Both the position numbers and the translations under genes were made by a program. Positions 27,061-35,784 of a DNA stretch of 64,000 bases are shown piece by piece (the first letter of the stretch is position 1; each line of letters starts with the position of its first letter). Source of the DNA: Acidithiobacillus_B sp049965315 (GTDB taxonomy: Bacteria; Pseudomonadota; Gammaproteobacteria; Acidithiobacillales; Acidithiobacillaceae); assembly GCF_049965315.1 (NCBI RefSeq), contig NZ_JBMFWL010000005.1, positions 1 to 64,000 of the forward strand. The letters run 5' to 3'. The notes under the pieces are model-generated. The model saw only the letters and a list, made by a program, of their open reading frames with translations. It did no database searches and was not told where the DNA came from.

Positions 27061-30000
27061 TCAGCGCTGCCCATTCCATGCCGCCACTTCCTGATAAAGC
27101 TGGGTAGTGATTTCACGCATTCTCCTCTGGAGATCCGCGCGTTCCTTGCTGGAGTTGTTGGGGGTGAACCGGTGGAGCCGTTCATGGACCGCCTTTGCCT
27201 CGGCAAAACCCGGTAGTTTTCCATACTTGCCCTGTTTCTGCGCGAACCAGATTCCCAAGGGGCAGCTCGCTGCCGTATGGCGGAAGAGTTCCCCCAAGGA
27301 CTCGGGATCTTCGGTGATATGGATGAGGAGCGCCAGATCCTCCAACGGACAGATGGCAGGGGCGGTCCGCAGCAAGGGCAACAGCCAGCTATGCCAGGTC
27401 AAAAAGGCATTCTCTGCCAAAGGCGGCGAGAGATGGTAGCCCTGGATGCGGGTCCCTCCCATACGCATCCACAGGGCAAGATCCGCGGGGGTAGCGATGC
27501 CTTCGGCGATGAGGGAACGGCCGGAGAGGTCGCCCAGCAAACGCGCCGCGCCGGCCACGGCAAAGCTGGCATGATCATGGCGAAAGTTGCGGACGAAATC
27601 CTGATCGAGCTTGAGCTCGTCAAAGGGAAGCTTTGCCGCATAGAGCAAGGAAGAATAACCCGTGCCAAAATCATCCATGGATAGCCGGAAACCCCGATCC
27701 TTGAGGGCTGCCGCGATTGCCGCGGAGGTCTTGAGGTCGGCCAGGGCAACCGTCTCGGTGATTTCCAGGGTGATCCCGTTCCCCTGGGGACAATGTTCTT
27801 CCAGGTCATCCAGAAAGGCCGGATGCAGGAAATGCCGCGCACCGATGTTGAGGGAGATCCCCAGATCCAGCCCGAGCTGCGCGAAGCGTTGGCGTAAGCG
27901 GGCGGCCTCCTGAAGCCCCCATATGCCGAGCCCGCGAATGAGATGAACGTCCTCTTCGACGACGGACATGAACTTCCCGGGGGCGTTCCAGCGGCCGTCC
28001 TTCCGCCGCCAGCGGACCAGCATCTCCACCCCTTCCAGCCGCCCGGCCAGCACATCCGCCTGGGGCTGCAGGAAGAATCGCACCTGCTCACCGGCGATGG
28101 CCCGCGGAAAATGCTGATGGACCCAGATGCGCCGCTGGGCCGATTGGGAAACCGGGCCGCCATAGAGCCGGAAGGTGGATTTACCGGCAGCCTTGGCGGC
28201 ATACATGGCCTCGTCGGCATGAGCGAAGAGGAGGTCGAAATCTTCTCCATCTCCGGGAAAGACCGCCCAGCCGATGCTGCCGGAAATGGGCATATCGGCC
28301 ACCGTCCCCGCGGCGCTGACCACCGCCGTCAGTATCCGCTGGGAAATAAGCGCCAGGTCGCCGGCATCGGTGACCGGGAAATGGAAGCCGAACTCATCTC
28401 CCCCCAGCCGCGTGACCACATCGCCGCCACGGCGGATGCCCTGCAGTCGCCCGGCGATGCTTTGCAGGAGCCGGTCGCCGACGCTGTGTCCCAGGACATC
28501 GTTGACCTCCTTGAAACCGTCGAGATCGAGGATGCCGATGGCCAGTCGTTTCTGCTCCCGCCGCGCCCGGGACAGGGCTTCCTGGCCGGTCTGCAGGAAA
28601 TAGGCGCGGTTCGGTATGTCGGTAAGGGGATCATGGAGAGCCAGGTATTGCTGGCGGTCCCGCTCCTCGCGCAGGCTCCGGCGCAGATCCAGCTCATCCA
28701 GGCCATGGCCGAGAATGAGGGCGATACGGCTGAACAATTCCAGGACCGGCTGCTGAAAGATCCCTATCTCGTCGGCGATCACGGCCAAAATGGCCCAGCG
28801 CGCACCGTTGCGGCGGACCGGGACGGCCGCCGCCGAACGCCAGCGGTAGCGCAGCAAAAAATCCCTCCACGGGCTGAGTTCCGGGTCAGCGAGGTGGTCC
28901 TGATTGTAATGGATGCGCCCGCTGTGCCAGGCGCGCGTGACCAAAGGCTGGGCGACCCCGCCGCTGTCCGCAACGGGGATCTGCAATTGCTGCAGGGCCT
29001 GTGCGCCGGGTCCCGATGCGGCGAGATAGCGAAAGAAACGGCCATCGTCATCGGGCTGGCCAATCCAGGCAGCGGTGAACAGCCCGCTTTCCACCAGGCG
29101 ATGGCAGGTATCGCGCAACAGGCGCCGTTCATCGCCGGCCCGCAAGAGCAGGTCCCCTTCGGCCGTCAGGGCATGGTACAGGGTGGTGAGCCGCGCTAGG
29201 GCCTGGCGATCGGCGTATTGACGCAGGGCCATGGCGGCAGACTGGACCATCTCCTCGATGAGATGGGTCAATTCCGAAGAAAAGGTATCGGGCGCACGGG
29301 CGAAGATGACCAGCACGGCGGCGGGTTCTGCTTCGGGGTTGAGCAGCAAGGGCCAGGCGCCGACGGCGCTGACGCCGGCAAGGGGTCCCTCGCGCCAGGC
29401 ATCGGGAAGTGCCGGGTCCTCTGCCGGATGCAGGCGGATCTGCGCGCTGCGGGTGGACCACGCCTTGTCGGGGAGGGGGCGCTCCGGACTATCGGCGGCC
29501 TGTTTGTAGGGAGTGGGCAAGGTACGGATGGCCTCCGCCAAAGGCCCCACAACCAGGGCACGCTCCAGTACCGGGGAATCGGGCGAAGCGCGCAAGACAT
29601 CCACCCCTTCCGTCTCGGCAAAGCGCACCAGGTTCTGCGCCAGCGACTGGTAGATGTGGGCAGGATCGGGTTGCGCCAGCAGTTCCTGCTGCAAGTGGCG
29701 CTGGGCTTCCTGATAGCCTTGCAAGCGGAGGAGGCGCGTGGTGACGGATTGATGATCCAGAAAAGTAGCCAGTTCCTGCACCAGGCTGGTTAGAAGGCTG
29801 GCGAGGCCGTCGGGGAATGACGATCCTGTGCCCCGATAGAGAGAAAGCGTGACCATGCCCCCATCTTCCCGGCGGGCGGCTGCCGTCATGTTGCCGCCCA
29901 GTCCAAAGCGCTCGGCCTGTCCTCGCCAGACAGCAAATTGCGGTTCGTTCCAGGCCTGGGAAATATCGGCGGTCACCTGTGCCTTGCCCGAACGGATGGC

Positions 30001-30789
30001 CTGCCCCACCGGTCCCTGCCCTTCGGGAAGGGCGGGATCACTGCTGACCCGCAGGCCATCGGCATAGGCCTTGGCGGGGCCCGCAGCAGCCATAACCCGG
30101 ACCCAGGGATCCCCGGGGGGAAGGCAGCCTATCCAGACGAGGGACAGATCCAGGATTTTCGCGAGGCGGTCGGCAATGGCTTGCAGCATGGAAGAAGGTC
30201 CTTCCCCCGCCTCTGCCCGCGTGATACCGCCGATTTCCGCTAGGGCCTGGTAAAAGCGTTTCTGGGTGTCCAGGAGTTCCAGCGTCGCTTCCTGGAATCC
30301 CTCCATCTGCCAAAAGCGATCCAGTTCCACGCGCTTGCGAATGGCCTTGCGCAACACCTGGTGATCCTCTGCCGACAGGTCCGGCAAGGCGTTGGCGCCC
30401 GCCTGCAAGTCTTCCAGGTACAAGGCATAAGCCCCATTCAACCATTCGCTGGGCAGGCCCATGCGCTGATGCATCGCCCCGAGATGGCGCAGAACCCTGC
30501 GCCGCTCCCGGTCATAGGGGACCGTGAGCAGTTCCCGATAGTGACGGGATTGGCCGGCGCGCAGGCGCACCCAGGCACCGGCATCGACGTGGTGCAGGAT
30601 TGGCTCCGTTTCCGGGACATGGCGCAGCCATGCGTAAAAGGTCTCCGCAAAACGCTGCGCCCGCTCCGGAGTCGCCAACCGGGAAGCGGAGCGCGCAAGC
30701 AAATCGCCCTCCCCTGCCGAAAGACGCAGAAAGGACGGTATGGATGCCTCCGAGGACAGGGCGCTGGATGATTGGATGGGGGAGCCCAC
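27061..30789 (-). CDS. Globin-coupled GAF-GGDEF-EAL-CZB c-di-GMP signalling protein
   Basis: This 1242-residue soluble protein combines several sensory modules. Residues 20-165 look like a sensor globin, with candidate proximal His107 in LGAMHQRMGLPSEWLNGAY. About 185-345, 365-520 and 545-700 resemble GAF domains. The GGDEF motif is intact (796-800), with an RxxD inhibitory site (RGGD, 787-790) at the canonical distance, so cyclase activity is likely. The EAL domain (about 880-1130) keeps DDFGTGYSS and KLDQDF, but its motif reads EML (922-924). The C terminus (about 1150-1240) has ASCPLGIWF and VHERLH, like a CZB zinc-binding domain. GTG 30789 starts it, with only a weak ribosome site. Confidence 0.88.
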   Translation of the reverse strand: MGSPIQSSSALSSEASIPSFLRLSAGEGDLLARSASRLATPERAQRFAETFYAWLRHVPETEPILHHVDAGAWVRLRAGQSRHYRELLTVPYDRERRRVLRHLGAMHQRMGLPSEWLNGAYALYLEDLQAGANALPDLSAEDHQVLRKAIRKRVELDRFWQMEGFQEATLELLDTQKRFYQALAEIGGITRAEAGEGPSSMLQAIADRLAKILDLSLVWIGCLPPGDPWVRVMAAAGPAKAYADGLRVSSDPALPEGQGPVGQAIRSGKAQVTADISQAWNEPQFAVWRGQAERFGLGGNMTAAARREDGGMVTLSLYRGTGSSFPDGLASLLTSLVQELATFLDHQSVTTRLLRLQGYQEAQRHLQQELLAQPDPAHIYQSLAQNLVRFAETEGVDVLRASPDSPVLERALVVGPLAEAIRTLPTPYKQAADSPERPLPDKAWSTRSAQIRLHPAEDPALPDAWREGPLAGVSAVGAWPLLLNPEAEPAAVLVIFARAPDTFSSELTHLIEEMVQSAAMALRQYADRQALARLTTLYHALTAEGDLLLRAGDERRLLRDTCHRLVESGLFTAAWIGQPDDDGRFFRYLAASGPGAQALQQLQIPVADSGGVAQPLVTRAWHSGRIHYNQDHLADPELSPWRDFLLRYRWRSAAAVPVRRNGARWAILAVIADEIGIFQQPVLELFSRIALILGHGLDELDLRRSLREERDRQQYLALHDPLTDIPNRAYFLQTGQEALSRARREQKRLAIGILDLDGFKEVNDVLGHSVGDRLLQSIAGRLQGIRRGGDVVTRLGGDEFGFHFPVTDAGDLALISQRILTAVVSAAGTVADMPISGSIGWAVFPGDGEDFDLLFAHADEAMYAAKAAGKSTFRLYGGPVSQSAQRRIWVHQHFPRAIAGEQVRFFLQPQADVLAGRLEGVEMLVRWRRKDGRWNAPGKFMSVVEEDVHLIRGLGIWGLQEAARLRQRFAQLGLDLGISLNIGARHFLHPAFLDDLEEHCPQGNGITLEITETVALADLKTSAAIAAALKDRGFRLSMDDFGTGYSSLLYAAKLPFDELKLDQDFVRNFRHDHASFAVAGAARLLGDLSGRSLIAEGIATPADLALWMRMGGTRIQGYHLSPPLAENAFLTWHSWLLPLLRTAPAICPLEDLALLIHITEDPESLGELFRHTAASCPLGIWFAQKQGKYGKLPGFAEAKAVHERLHRFTPNNSSKERADLQRRMREITTQLYQEVAAWNGQR

Positions 30790-30863
30790 GTGAATGATCT
30801 GCTCGTTCGTTCCAAAATGGGTGCGGACCCCATCTCCGCAAGTGGGGGCTCAAGAATACTAGC

Positions 30864-30887
30864 AAAAAAGGGGCCCGAAGGCCCCCC
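30864..30887 (-). terminator. Intrinsic terminator on the minus strand
   Basis: Read on the minus strand, GGCCCC-type arms (30880-30885 and 30870-30875) enclose a UUCG-type tetraloop and are followed by six T (complement of 30864-30869). It lies directly downstream of the gene remnant ending at 30905. Confidence 0.75.
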
Positions 30888-30904
30888 GAGGGATTGATCC
30901 CTCT

Positions 30905-31010
30905 TCAGGGAAACGCTTTCTCGTATTGCGGCAGAAGGCTTGGAAGCGGGTCAATCACCACGGCTTGCCGCGTGACCGGATCTGCAATCAGATAGCAGAG
31001 CAAGCCCCGC
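30905..31010 (-). pseudogene. Fragment resembling a metallo-beta-lactamase-fold hydrolase N terminus
   Basis: The minus strand encodes CYLIADPVTRQAVVIDPL before a stop at 30905. This wording is typical of the first strands of ETHE1/glyoxalase-II-like hydrolases, but the HxHxDH metal motif that should follow is absent. Upstream, the frame runs into sequence coding for the flavin reductase on the other strand. It is therefore most simply a remnant created by a rearrangement near 31000-31020. The match is short and could be coincidental. Confidence 0.4.
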
Positions 31011-31718
31011 GCGGCCGAGATCGCCATCCTGGATACCATCGCCAGCGACACCCAGCGCCTCTTGCTGGCCTTGTTGCCCGATGAGGAGAAGGGCCAGGCG
31101 GCGGAGTTCGAGCCAGGACAGTACCTGGAGATCCGGGTGCCGGGCACGGAAGCCCGCCGCGCCTATTCCCTGGCCAACAACACCAACTGGGACGGCCACC
31201 TGGAAATGATCATTCGCCACCGCCCCGGCGGGCTTTTCTCCGGCTATCTGAGCAATGCCAAACCCGGCGAGCGCTTATGGGTGCGCGGTCCTTTGGGCAC
31301 CTTCACCCTGCGGGAAAACGGCCTGCGTCCCCGCTGGTTCATCGGCGGCGGCACCGGTGTCATACCCCTGATCTCCATGCTGCGGCGCATGGCCGATTGG
31401 GGGGAAGCCCATCCGGCACGGCTTTATTTTGGTGTCCGTCATAGCGAAGAACTCTTCTTTACGGAGATTATCGAGGAGTTGCAGCAACAACTCCCCCAGC
31501 TACAGGTGAAATTGTGCGTATCCCGCCCAAAAGCCCACGAGCACAACTATGCAGGCAACGTGGTGGAGACCTTGAAAGGGGATCTTACCGCCATGACCGC
31601 CTCGCCGGATTGTTATATCTGCGGTTCCGCACGCCTGGTCCAGGGCGTCACGGAAACCGCCCTGGACCATGGCGTCCCGGTCGCGCAGATCTATTCCGAA
31701 CGATTCATCCCCGCCTGA
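30996..31718 (+). pseudogene. 5'-truncated FAD/NAD(P)-binding oxygenase reductase
   Basis: The plus frame is open from 30996, just after an in-frame TAG at 30993. Read from EIAILDTIASDTQRLLLALLP onward it is an intact ferredoxin-reductase-type module: FEPGQYLEI, the FAD motif RAYSLAN, GGLFSGYL, the NAD(P) loop GGGTGVIPLISML and the C-terminal CYICGSARLVQGV. The usual N-terminal [2Fe-2S] domain of such oxygenase reductases (about 90 residues) is missing. No ATG or ribosome site lies upstream; TTG 31062 is the first conventional start. A functional stand-alone reductase cannot be excluded, but a 5' truncation is more likely. Confidence 0.65.
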
Positions 31719-31856
31719 GCATGCCCATGCTGCGGCTATGATCACAAAGCCCGGGGTGCGACGGGATATGCCTGGCAATCCCTCTGCCGATACCCGGTCC
31801 GGGATCATGCGCAAGATCCAGGAGATCAGGCCAAGGCCCTCGCTTCATCATATGAT

Positions 31857-31898
31857 TTGCATCATCCATAATCTTTATGTATATTAGATTAATCTAAT
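31857..31898 (+). promoter_or_regulatory. Promoter with overlapping palindromic operator
   Basis: TTGCAT (31857-31862) and TATATT (31880-31885) are 17 bases apart. A perfect 16-bp palindrome ATTAGATTAATCTAAT (31883-31898) overlaps the -10 box and the expected start site. This is the layout of a repressor-controlled promoter driving the small gene at 31918. Confidence 0.65.
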
Positions 31899-31917
31899 TT
31901 ACAGACAGGAGTACGAC

Positions 31918-32079
31918 ATGACGGACTTGGAGCAGGAAATGGCATTGGTTCGGGCGGTTCTGGAGGCCGAGAAGGCTGGATACGATTTTAGCGCCGTGAC
32001 CGATACGGCCTTGCAGGAGGCTTTCCTGCGTGGGGAGGATCTGCGCGAGCTGGCAACCCCAACGCCCGCGGCCGCCTGA
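31918..32079 (+). CDS. Small acidic protein (53 residues), function unknown
   Basis: The ATG at 31918 follows AGGAG by 7 bases, the frame has 53 codons, and a clear intrinsic terminator follows 21 bases after the stop. The product is acidic, helical and Cys-free (MTDLEQEMALVRAVLEAEKA, later FLRGEDLREL, ending TPTPAAA). A complete transcription unit (promoter, operator, ribosome site, terminator) supports it as real despite its size. I do not recognise the family. Confidence 0.7.
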   Translation: MTDLEQEMALVRAVLEAEKAGYDFSAVTDTALQEAFLRGEDLRELATPTPAAA

Positions 32080-32100
32080 CCCCCCCTTCAGGCGACCAGC

Positions 32101-32134
32101 AAAGGCCGACTCTCTCCGGGTCGGCCTTTTTTTT
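32101..32134 (+). terminator. Intrinsic terminator
   Basis: AAAGGCCGAC (32101-32110) pairs with GTCGGCCTTT (32120-32129) around a 9-base loop, followed by a T run to 32134. Confidence 0.93.
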
Positions 32135-32206
32135 CCTGCAGCGCCCGGATACCTTGGGCCCAAGGCCAAGGTTTCACCCGTAGTCCGCATTAGTTGCGCG
32201 CAGGTC

Positions 32207-32300
32207 NNNNNNNNNNNNNNNNNNNNNNNNNNNNNNNNNNNNNNNNNNNNNNNNNNNNNNNNNNNNNNNNNNNNNNNNNNNNNNNNNNNNNNNNNNNNNN
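32207..32300. other. Assembly gap (N)
   Basis: There are 94 undetermined bases. They lie between the terminator of the small gene and the operator of the drug exporter. The true distance is unknown, and a regulator gene (for example a TetR-family repressor) could be missing here. Confidence 0.99.
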
Positions 32301-32318
32301 CCATCTCCCGGCCAATGC

Positions 32319-32342
32319 GTATACTGACCGGACGGTCAGTAT
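32319..32342 (+). promoter_or_regulatory. TetR-type operator and -10 box upstream of the MFS exporter
   Basis: A perfect 10-bp inverted repeat (ATACTGACCG, 32321-32330; CGGTCAGTAT, 32333-32342) is separated by GA. It overlaps a TATACT -10 box at 32320-32325. Its core GACCGnnCGGTC is the usual shape of TetR-family operators. The -35 box would fall at the edge of the N gap. Confidence 0.7.
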
Positions 32343-32401
32343 AGATTCATTGAGAGTTCCGCCCTCCGGGAGTCCTGCGCCGTTGTCCAAGGAGATTGTC
32401 C

Positions 32402-33928
32402 GTGCCCCCTGAGAACACCGCCTCCCGGGCGCTCATTACCGCAGCGGTCATGCTTGCCGTGGTCATGCAGGTGCTGGATCTCACCATCGTCAATGTGGCC
32501 CTGCCGCACATGATGGGCTCCCTGCATGCCAACAGCGATCAGATCACCTGGGCTCTGACCAGCTATATGGTGGCCAATGTCATCATCCTGCCGCTCACCG
32601 GGCTGCTCGTCGAGCGCTATGGGCAACGCAAGCTCATGTTGTGGAGCGTGGTGGGCTTTGTCATCGCCTCGGCCCTGTGCGGCCAATCCCACACCCTTGC
32701 CGAAATCGTGCTCTGGCGCTTCATCCAGGGCATCTTCGGGGCAGCCCTGGCCCCCGTGGGGCAGACCATCATGCTCGGGGCCTACCCGCCGGAAAAGCGT
32801 GGTCAGGCCATGGCCATCCTGGGCATCGGCATCATGCTCGGCCCCATCCTGGGGCCCACCCTGGGCGGCTATCTCACCGACACCCTGAGCTGGCGCTGGG
32901 TCTTCTATGTCAACATTCCTTTCGGAATCATGGCGTTCCTGCTCATGCAGATGGTGCCGGACAGCGGCAAGAGCGCCCATCCCCGCCCGGTAGACTGGCT
33001 GGGCTTCACCCTCATGGCGGTGGGATTCGGCGCCCTCACAGCGGTCCTGAGCCTGGGGGATCAGGAGGACTGGTTCAGCTCCCGGACCATCATCATCCTC
33101 AGCTTGCTGACCTTCCTCGGACTTTTCTTTTTTGTCTGGCGATCCCTGACCGTAGCCCATCCGGTGGTGGATCTGCGCCTCCTGCGCGACCGCAATCTCA
33201 GCATCGGCAGCCTGGGCATCGGCATCTTCGGCCTCGCCCTCTTCGGCACCATGGTCATCCTGCCCATCATGCTGGAAAATCTGATCCACTACGAAGCCTT
33301 CACCGCCGGGCTGGTCATGGCGCCCCAGGGCTTCGGCGCCATGCTCGCCATGATGTTGGCCGGCCGTCTGCTCGGCAGGGGCGTCAATCCCCGCAACATC
33401 GTCATCGCCGGGATCGTCCTTGGCGCTTATGGCTCCTGGCTCACCACCCAGTACAACCTCGATATCAGTCCTGGATGGGTCATCTGGCCGGGCTTCATCC
33501 GCGGAATCGGTTTTGGCCTCATCACCATTCCGCTCTTTACCCTGGCCTTTTCCACCCTGAGCAAGGCACAGCAGGCCGAGGGCTCGGGGATCTTCAACCT
33601 CATGCGCACCTTGGGGGGATCCATCGGCATCGCGGTGGTCTCCACGGTCATGACGCAGGAAACCCAGGTGGGCTGGAGTCAAATGGGGGGGCACATCAAT
33701 GCCTTCAACCCGAACCTGCAAAATTACCTCGATGCCGCCGGCCTGACCCCCAACGCCACCACCTGGCAGATCATGGGCAACCTCCTGCTCAACAGCCAAG
33801 CCAGCATGCGCGGCATCCTCGATGCCTTCATGCTGGTGCTGTGGGGTTTCCTGGCCATGCTGCCCCTGATCCTGCTCCTCAAAAAGCCCCAGCCCGTGCT
33901 CGCGCCGGACGGTGCCCCGGGCCACTGA
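32402..33928 (+). CDS. DHA2-family MFS multidrug exporter (EmrB/QacA type)
   Basis: This inner-membrane proton-drug antiporter has 508 residues. About 14 hydrophobic segments are seen. The DHA2 motif LDLTIVNVALP lies in the first segment, the loop-2 motif is GLLVERYGQRK, and motif C is GIMLGPILGPTLGGYL. The GTG start at 32402 is preferred because AAGGAG lies 7 bases upstream; TTG 32396 is too close to it. No EmrA-like membrane-fusion gene is adjacent, so it may act alone or with a distant partner. Regulation by a TetR-type repressor is suggested by the upstream palindrome. Confidence 0.92.
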   Translation: MPPENTASRALITAAVMLAVVMQVLDLTIVNVALPHMMGSLHANSDQITWALTSYMVANVIILPLTGLLVERYGQRKLMLWSVVGFVIASALCGQSHTLAEIVLWRFIQGIFGAALAPVGQTIMLGAYPPEKRGQAMAILGIGIMLGPILGPTLGGYLTDTLSWRWVFYVNIPFGIMAFLLMQMVPDSGKSAHPRPVDWLGFTLMAVGFGALTAVLSLGDQEDWFSSRTIIILSLLTFLGLFFFVWRSLTVAHPVVDLRLLRDRNLSIGSLGIGIFGLALFGTMVILPIMLENLIHYEAFTAGLVMAPQGFGAMLAMMLAGRLLGRGVNPRNIVIAGIVLGAYGSWLTTQYNLDISPGWVIWPGFIRGIGFGLITIPLFTLAFSTLSKAQQAEGSGIFNLMRTLGGSIGIAVVSTVMTQETQVGWSQMGGHINAFNPNLQNYLDAAGLTPNATTWQIMGNLLLNSQASMRGILDAFMLVLWGFLAMLPLILLLKKPQPVLAPDGAPGH

Positions 33929-34006
33929 AATCCGGAAGCGCGGCCGTTGGCGCGGGTGTTTCTTGCTCCGGCGGTCCTTGCCTGTTGTTCTACGGCTCAT
34001 CCCGCT

Positions 34007-34050
34007 GACAGGCGAAAACTCGCCCTGCGGGCTCAAACAGTTCGCCTGTC
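34007..34050. repeat. Inverted repeat in the intergenic region
   Basis: The arms GACAGGCGAA (34007-34016) and TTCGCCTGTC (34041-34050) are perfect and separated by 24 bases. There is no T run in either direction. It lies between the convergent MFS exporter and DD-peptidase genes and could be a Rho-type or bidirectional stem-loop. Confidence 0.5.
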
Positions 34051-34146
34051 GGGCGCGGGCTTTCACCTAGAACGACGACGGCGCGGACCGAAGTCGCGGC
34101 GGAACACCCCCGCCAACGGCCGCGCAAACAGGTTGAACGAGAAGGA

Positions 34147-35124
34147 TCAGTGGGCGGCGGTGCGCTCCAGTTCCGGCATGGCCGGCAGCCACAGGGTCTT
34201 GGCAAAACCCCAGTCCAGCAACTTCAGGCTTTGCCAGGAGGCCTTCCAGAAACCCCGGCCTTCATCGCGAAAGGACGGCACACCGAGGACCACGGCGATG
34301 AGGCTCACGCCGTTCTGGGTACCCGTGGCCACCAGGCAGTGGCCGGCGGCATCGGTATAGCCGCTCTTCATGCCGGTGATGAACGGCACGCGGCCCACCA
34401 GGAGGTTGGGGTTGGGACTGGTAATGCCGGCGTAGGTGAAATGCTCATGATCGAAAAAAGGCATGAATTGCGGGAACTGGGTCATGATGGCGCGGCTGAG
34501 GATGGCGATGTCATAGGGGCTGGCGGTATTGTTGGGATGGGGCAGGCCGTCGGGATCGTAAAAGGTGGTGGAGAGCATGCCCAATTGCCGGGCCGTCTGG
34601 TTCATTTCCTGCACGAAGCGCGGCACGCTGCCCGCCACCAGTCCAGCCGCTTCCACTGCCGCATCATTGCCCGAAGGCACCGTCATCCCCAGGATCATCT
34701 GTTCCACGCTGAAAGCCAAACCGGGGTGCATGAACATGCTGGAGCCGCCGGTGTGCAAGGCCGTAAAGCTCGGCCGAAAGCGCTGCTGCAATTGCAGATG
34801 TCCGGACTGGATCGCCTGGAAGAGCAGATAGAGGGTCATGAGCTTGGTGATGCTGGCGATGGGATAGGGACTGTAGGCGTTTTTGGCGGCGATGATCTCG
34901 CCGGTGTTGGCATTCATGAGGATGTAGGCCCGGGCGTCGATGGGGGGCAGGCCCGATGATTGGGCCAGGGCCGGCGGGGCCAGCAGCGCCGCCAGGAGGA
35001 GACCGAGAAGGAGCAGCAGACCCTGCGCCCATGCCCCATGGCCGGCCCGGCCATGGCTTGGCCCGCCGCCCCCCTGCATCCGGCAAAGGCCATTCTGCTC
35101 CGTATCGTTGCTGAGCGTCGTCAT
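34147..35124 (-). CDS. Serine-type D-Ala-D-Ala carboxypeptidase (S11 family)
   Basis: This periplasmic penicillin-binding protein trims peptidoglycan stem peptides. All three active motifs are seen: SITK (nucleophile Ser), SGN and KSG (in MKSGYTDAAG). A hydrophobic export signal (LLLLLGLLLAALLAPPALAQ) precedes the catalytic domain. No C-terminal amphipathic anchor typical of DacA is visible, so it resembles PbpG/endopeptidase-type members. ATG 35124 was chosen from GAGG 11 bases upstream and its position just after the lipoprotein gene; ATG 35079 and ATG 35148 are alternatives. Confidence 0.88.
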   Translation of the reverse strand: MTTLSNDTEQNGLCRMQGGGGPSHGRAGHGAWAQGLLLLLGLLLAALLAPPALAQSSGLPPIDARAYILMNANTGEIIAAKNAYSPYPIASITKLMTLYLLFQAIQSGHLQLQQRFRPSFTALHTGGSSMFMHPGLAFSVEQMILGMTVPSGNDAAVEAAGLVAGSVPRFVQEMNQTARQLGMLSTTFYDPDGLPHPNNTASPYDIAILSRAIMTQFPQFMPFFDHEHFTYAGITSPNPNLLVGRVPFITGMKSGYTDAAGHCLVATGTQNGVSLIAVVLGVPSFRDEGRGFWKASWQSLKLLDWGFAKTLWLPAMPELERTAAH

Positions 35125-35137
35125 GATCTGGTCAACC

Positions 35138-35485
35138 TCACTGGGCATTGGGGACGCAGGTGTAACCCGCCGGACAGGCAGGCGCGGGCGTACTGGGATA
35201 ACAGGTGTAACCGGGCGGGCAGGAGGGTGGATAAGGAGCACTGGGCGGGCCAGGAGGGGCCAGGGCGGCTCCCGCCACGCCGCCGATACCGGCGCCGATG
35301 GCCGCGCCGGCCAAGGGGCTGCCCGTCTGGTTGCCGATGACCGCCCCCGCCAGCCCACCAAGGAGTGCGCCGCCGGCGGTACTGGTGGCCGTACTCGAGG
35401 AAATGCCCGAGGGAGAACTGGCGCAGCCATTCAGGCAGGCCAGACAAGCAAACAGCAGGATGCCGAATCTTCCCCGATGGATCAT
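35138..35485 (-). CDS. Glycine-zipper lipoprotein
   Basis: The 115-residue precursor starts at ATG 35485 behind AGGTG. Signal peptide and lipobox CLNGCAS put the lipidated Cys near residue 20. Then comes a glycine-zipper two-helix segment (GGALLGGLAGAVIGNQTGS, then GAAIGAGIGGVAGAALA), as in the SlyB/17-kDa antigen family. The C-terminal tail has two CPPGYTC/CPAGYTC units. Such proteins sit in the outer membrane with unclear roles. It ends 13 bases before the DD-peptidase start, so they are probably one operon. Confidence 0.82.
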   Translation of the reverse strand: MIHRGRFGILLFACLACLNGCASSPSGISSSTATSTAGGALLGGLAGAVIGNQTGSPLAGAAIGAGIGGVAGAALAPPGPPSAPYPPSCPPGYTCYPSTPAPACPAGYTCVPNAQ

Positions 35486-35784
35486 GGTATTCACCTGCGA
35501 TGATCGTGAATGAGCAATGCCCACAGTAACCCTCCCAAACCGGCGACCGAAGCCAGCAGCGCTGGGCCGGCGGCTGCCGAGCCTCCCCCATAACTGGAAA
35601 CGGGGCTTGGGATCCCGCCGCGCGCCTTGGCCAAGGGCAAAGCGAGCCATCCCCATGGGACGGCGGTTTTGCCGGAATACCCATGCTGGATATTAGGTGA
35701 TTTTTCCTTTTTGTGCATGCCTTCATCGTTTATCCTTTGCCCTTCGCCTGGAAAGCCCTTCCTAAAACATATAGACTGGTCGGT

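Noticed and set aside
33929..34146. Possible insertion-sequence remnant
   Set aside because: There is an inverted repeat (34007-34050), but no transposase fragment or target duplication can be seen.
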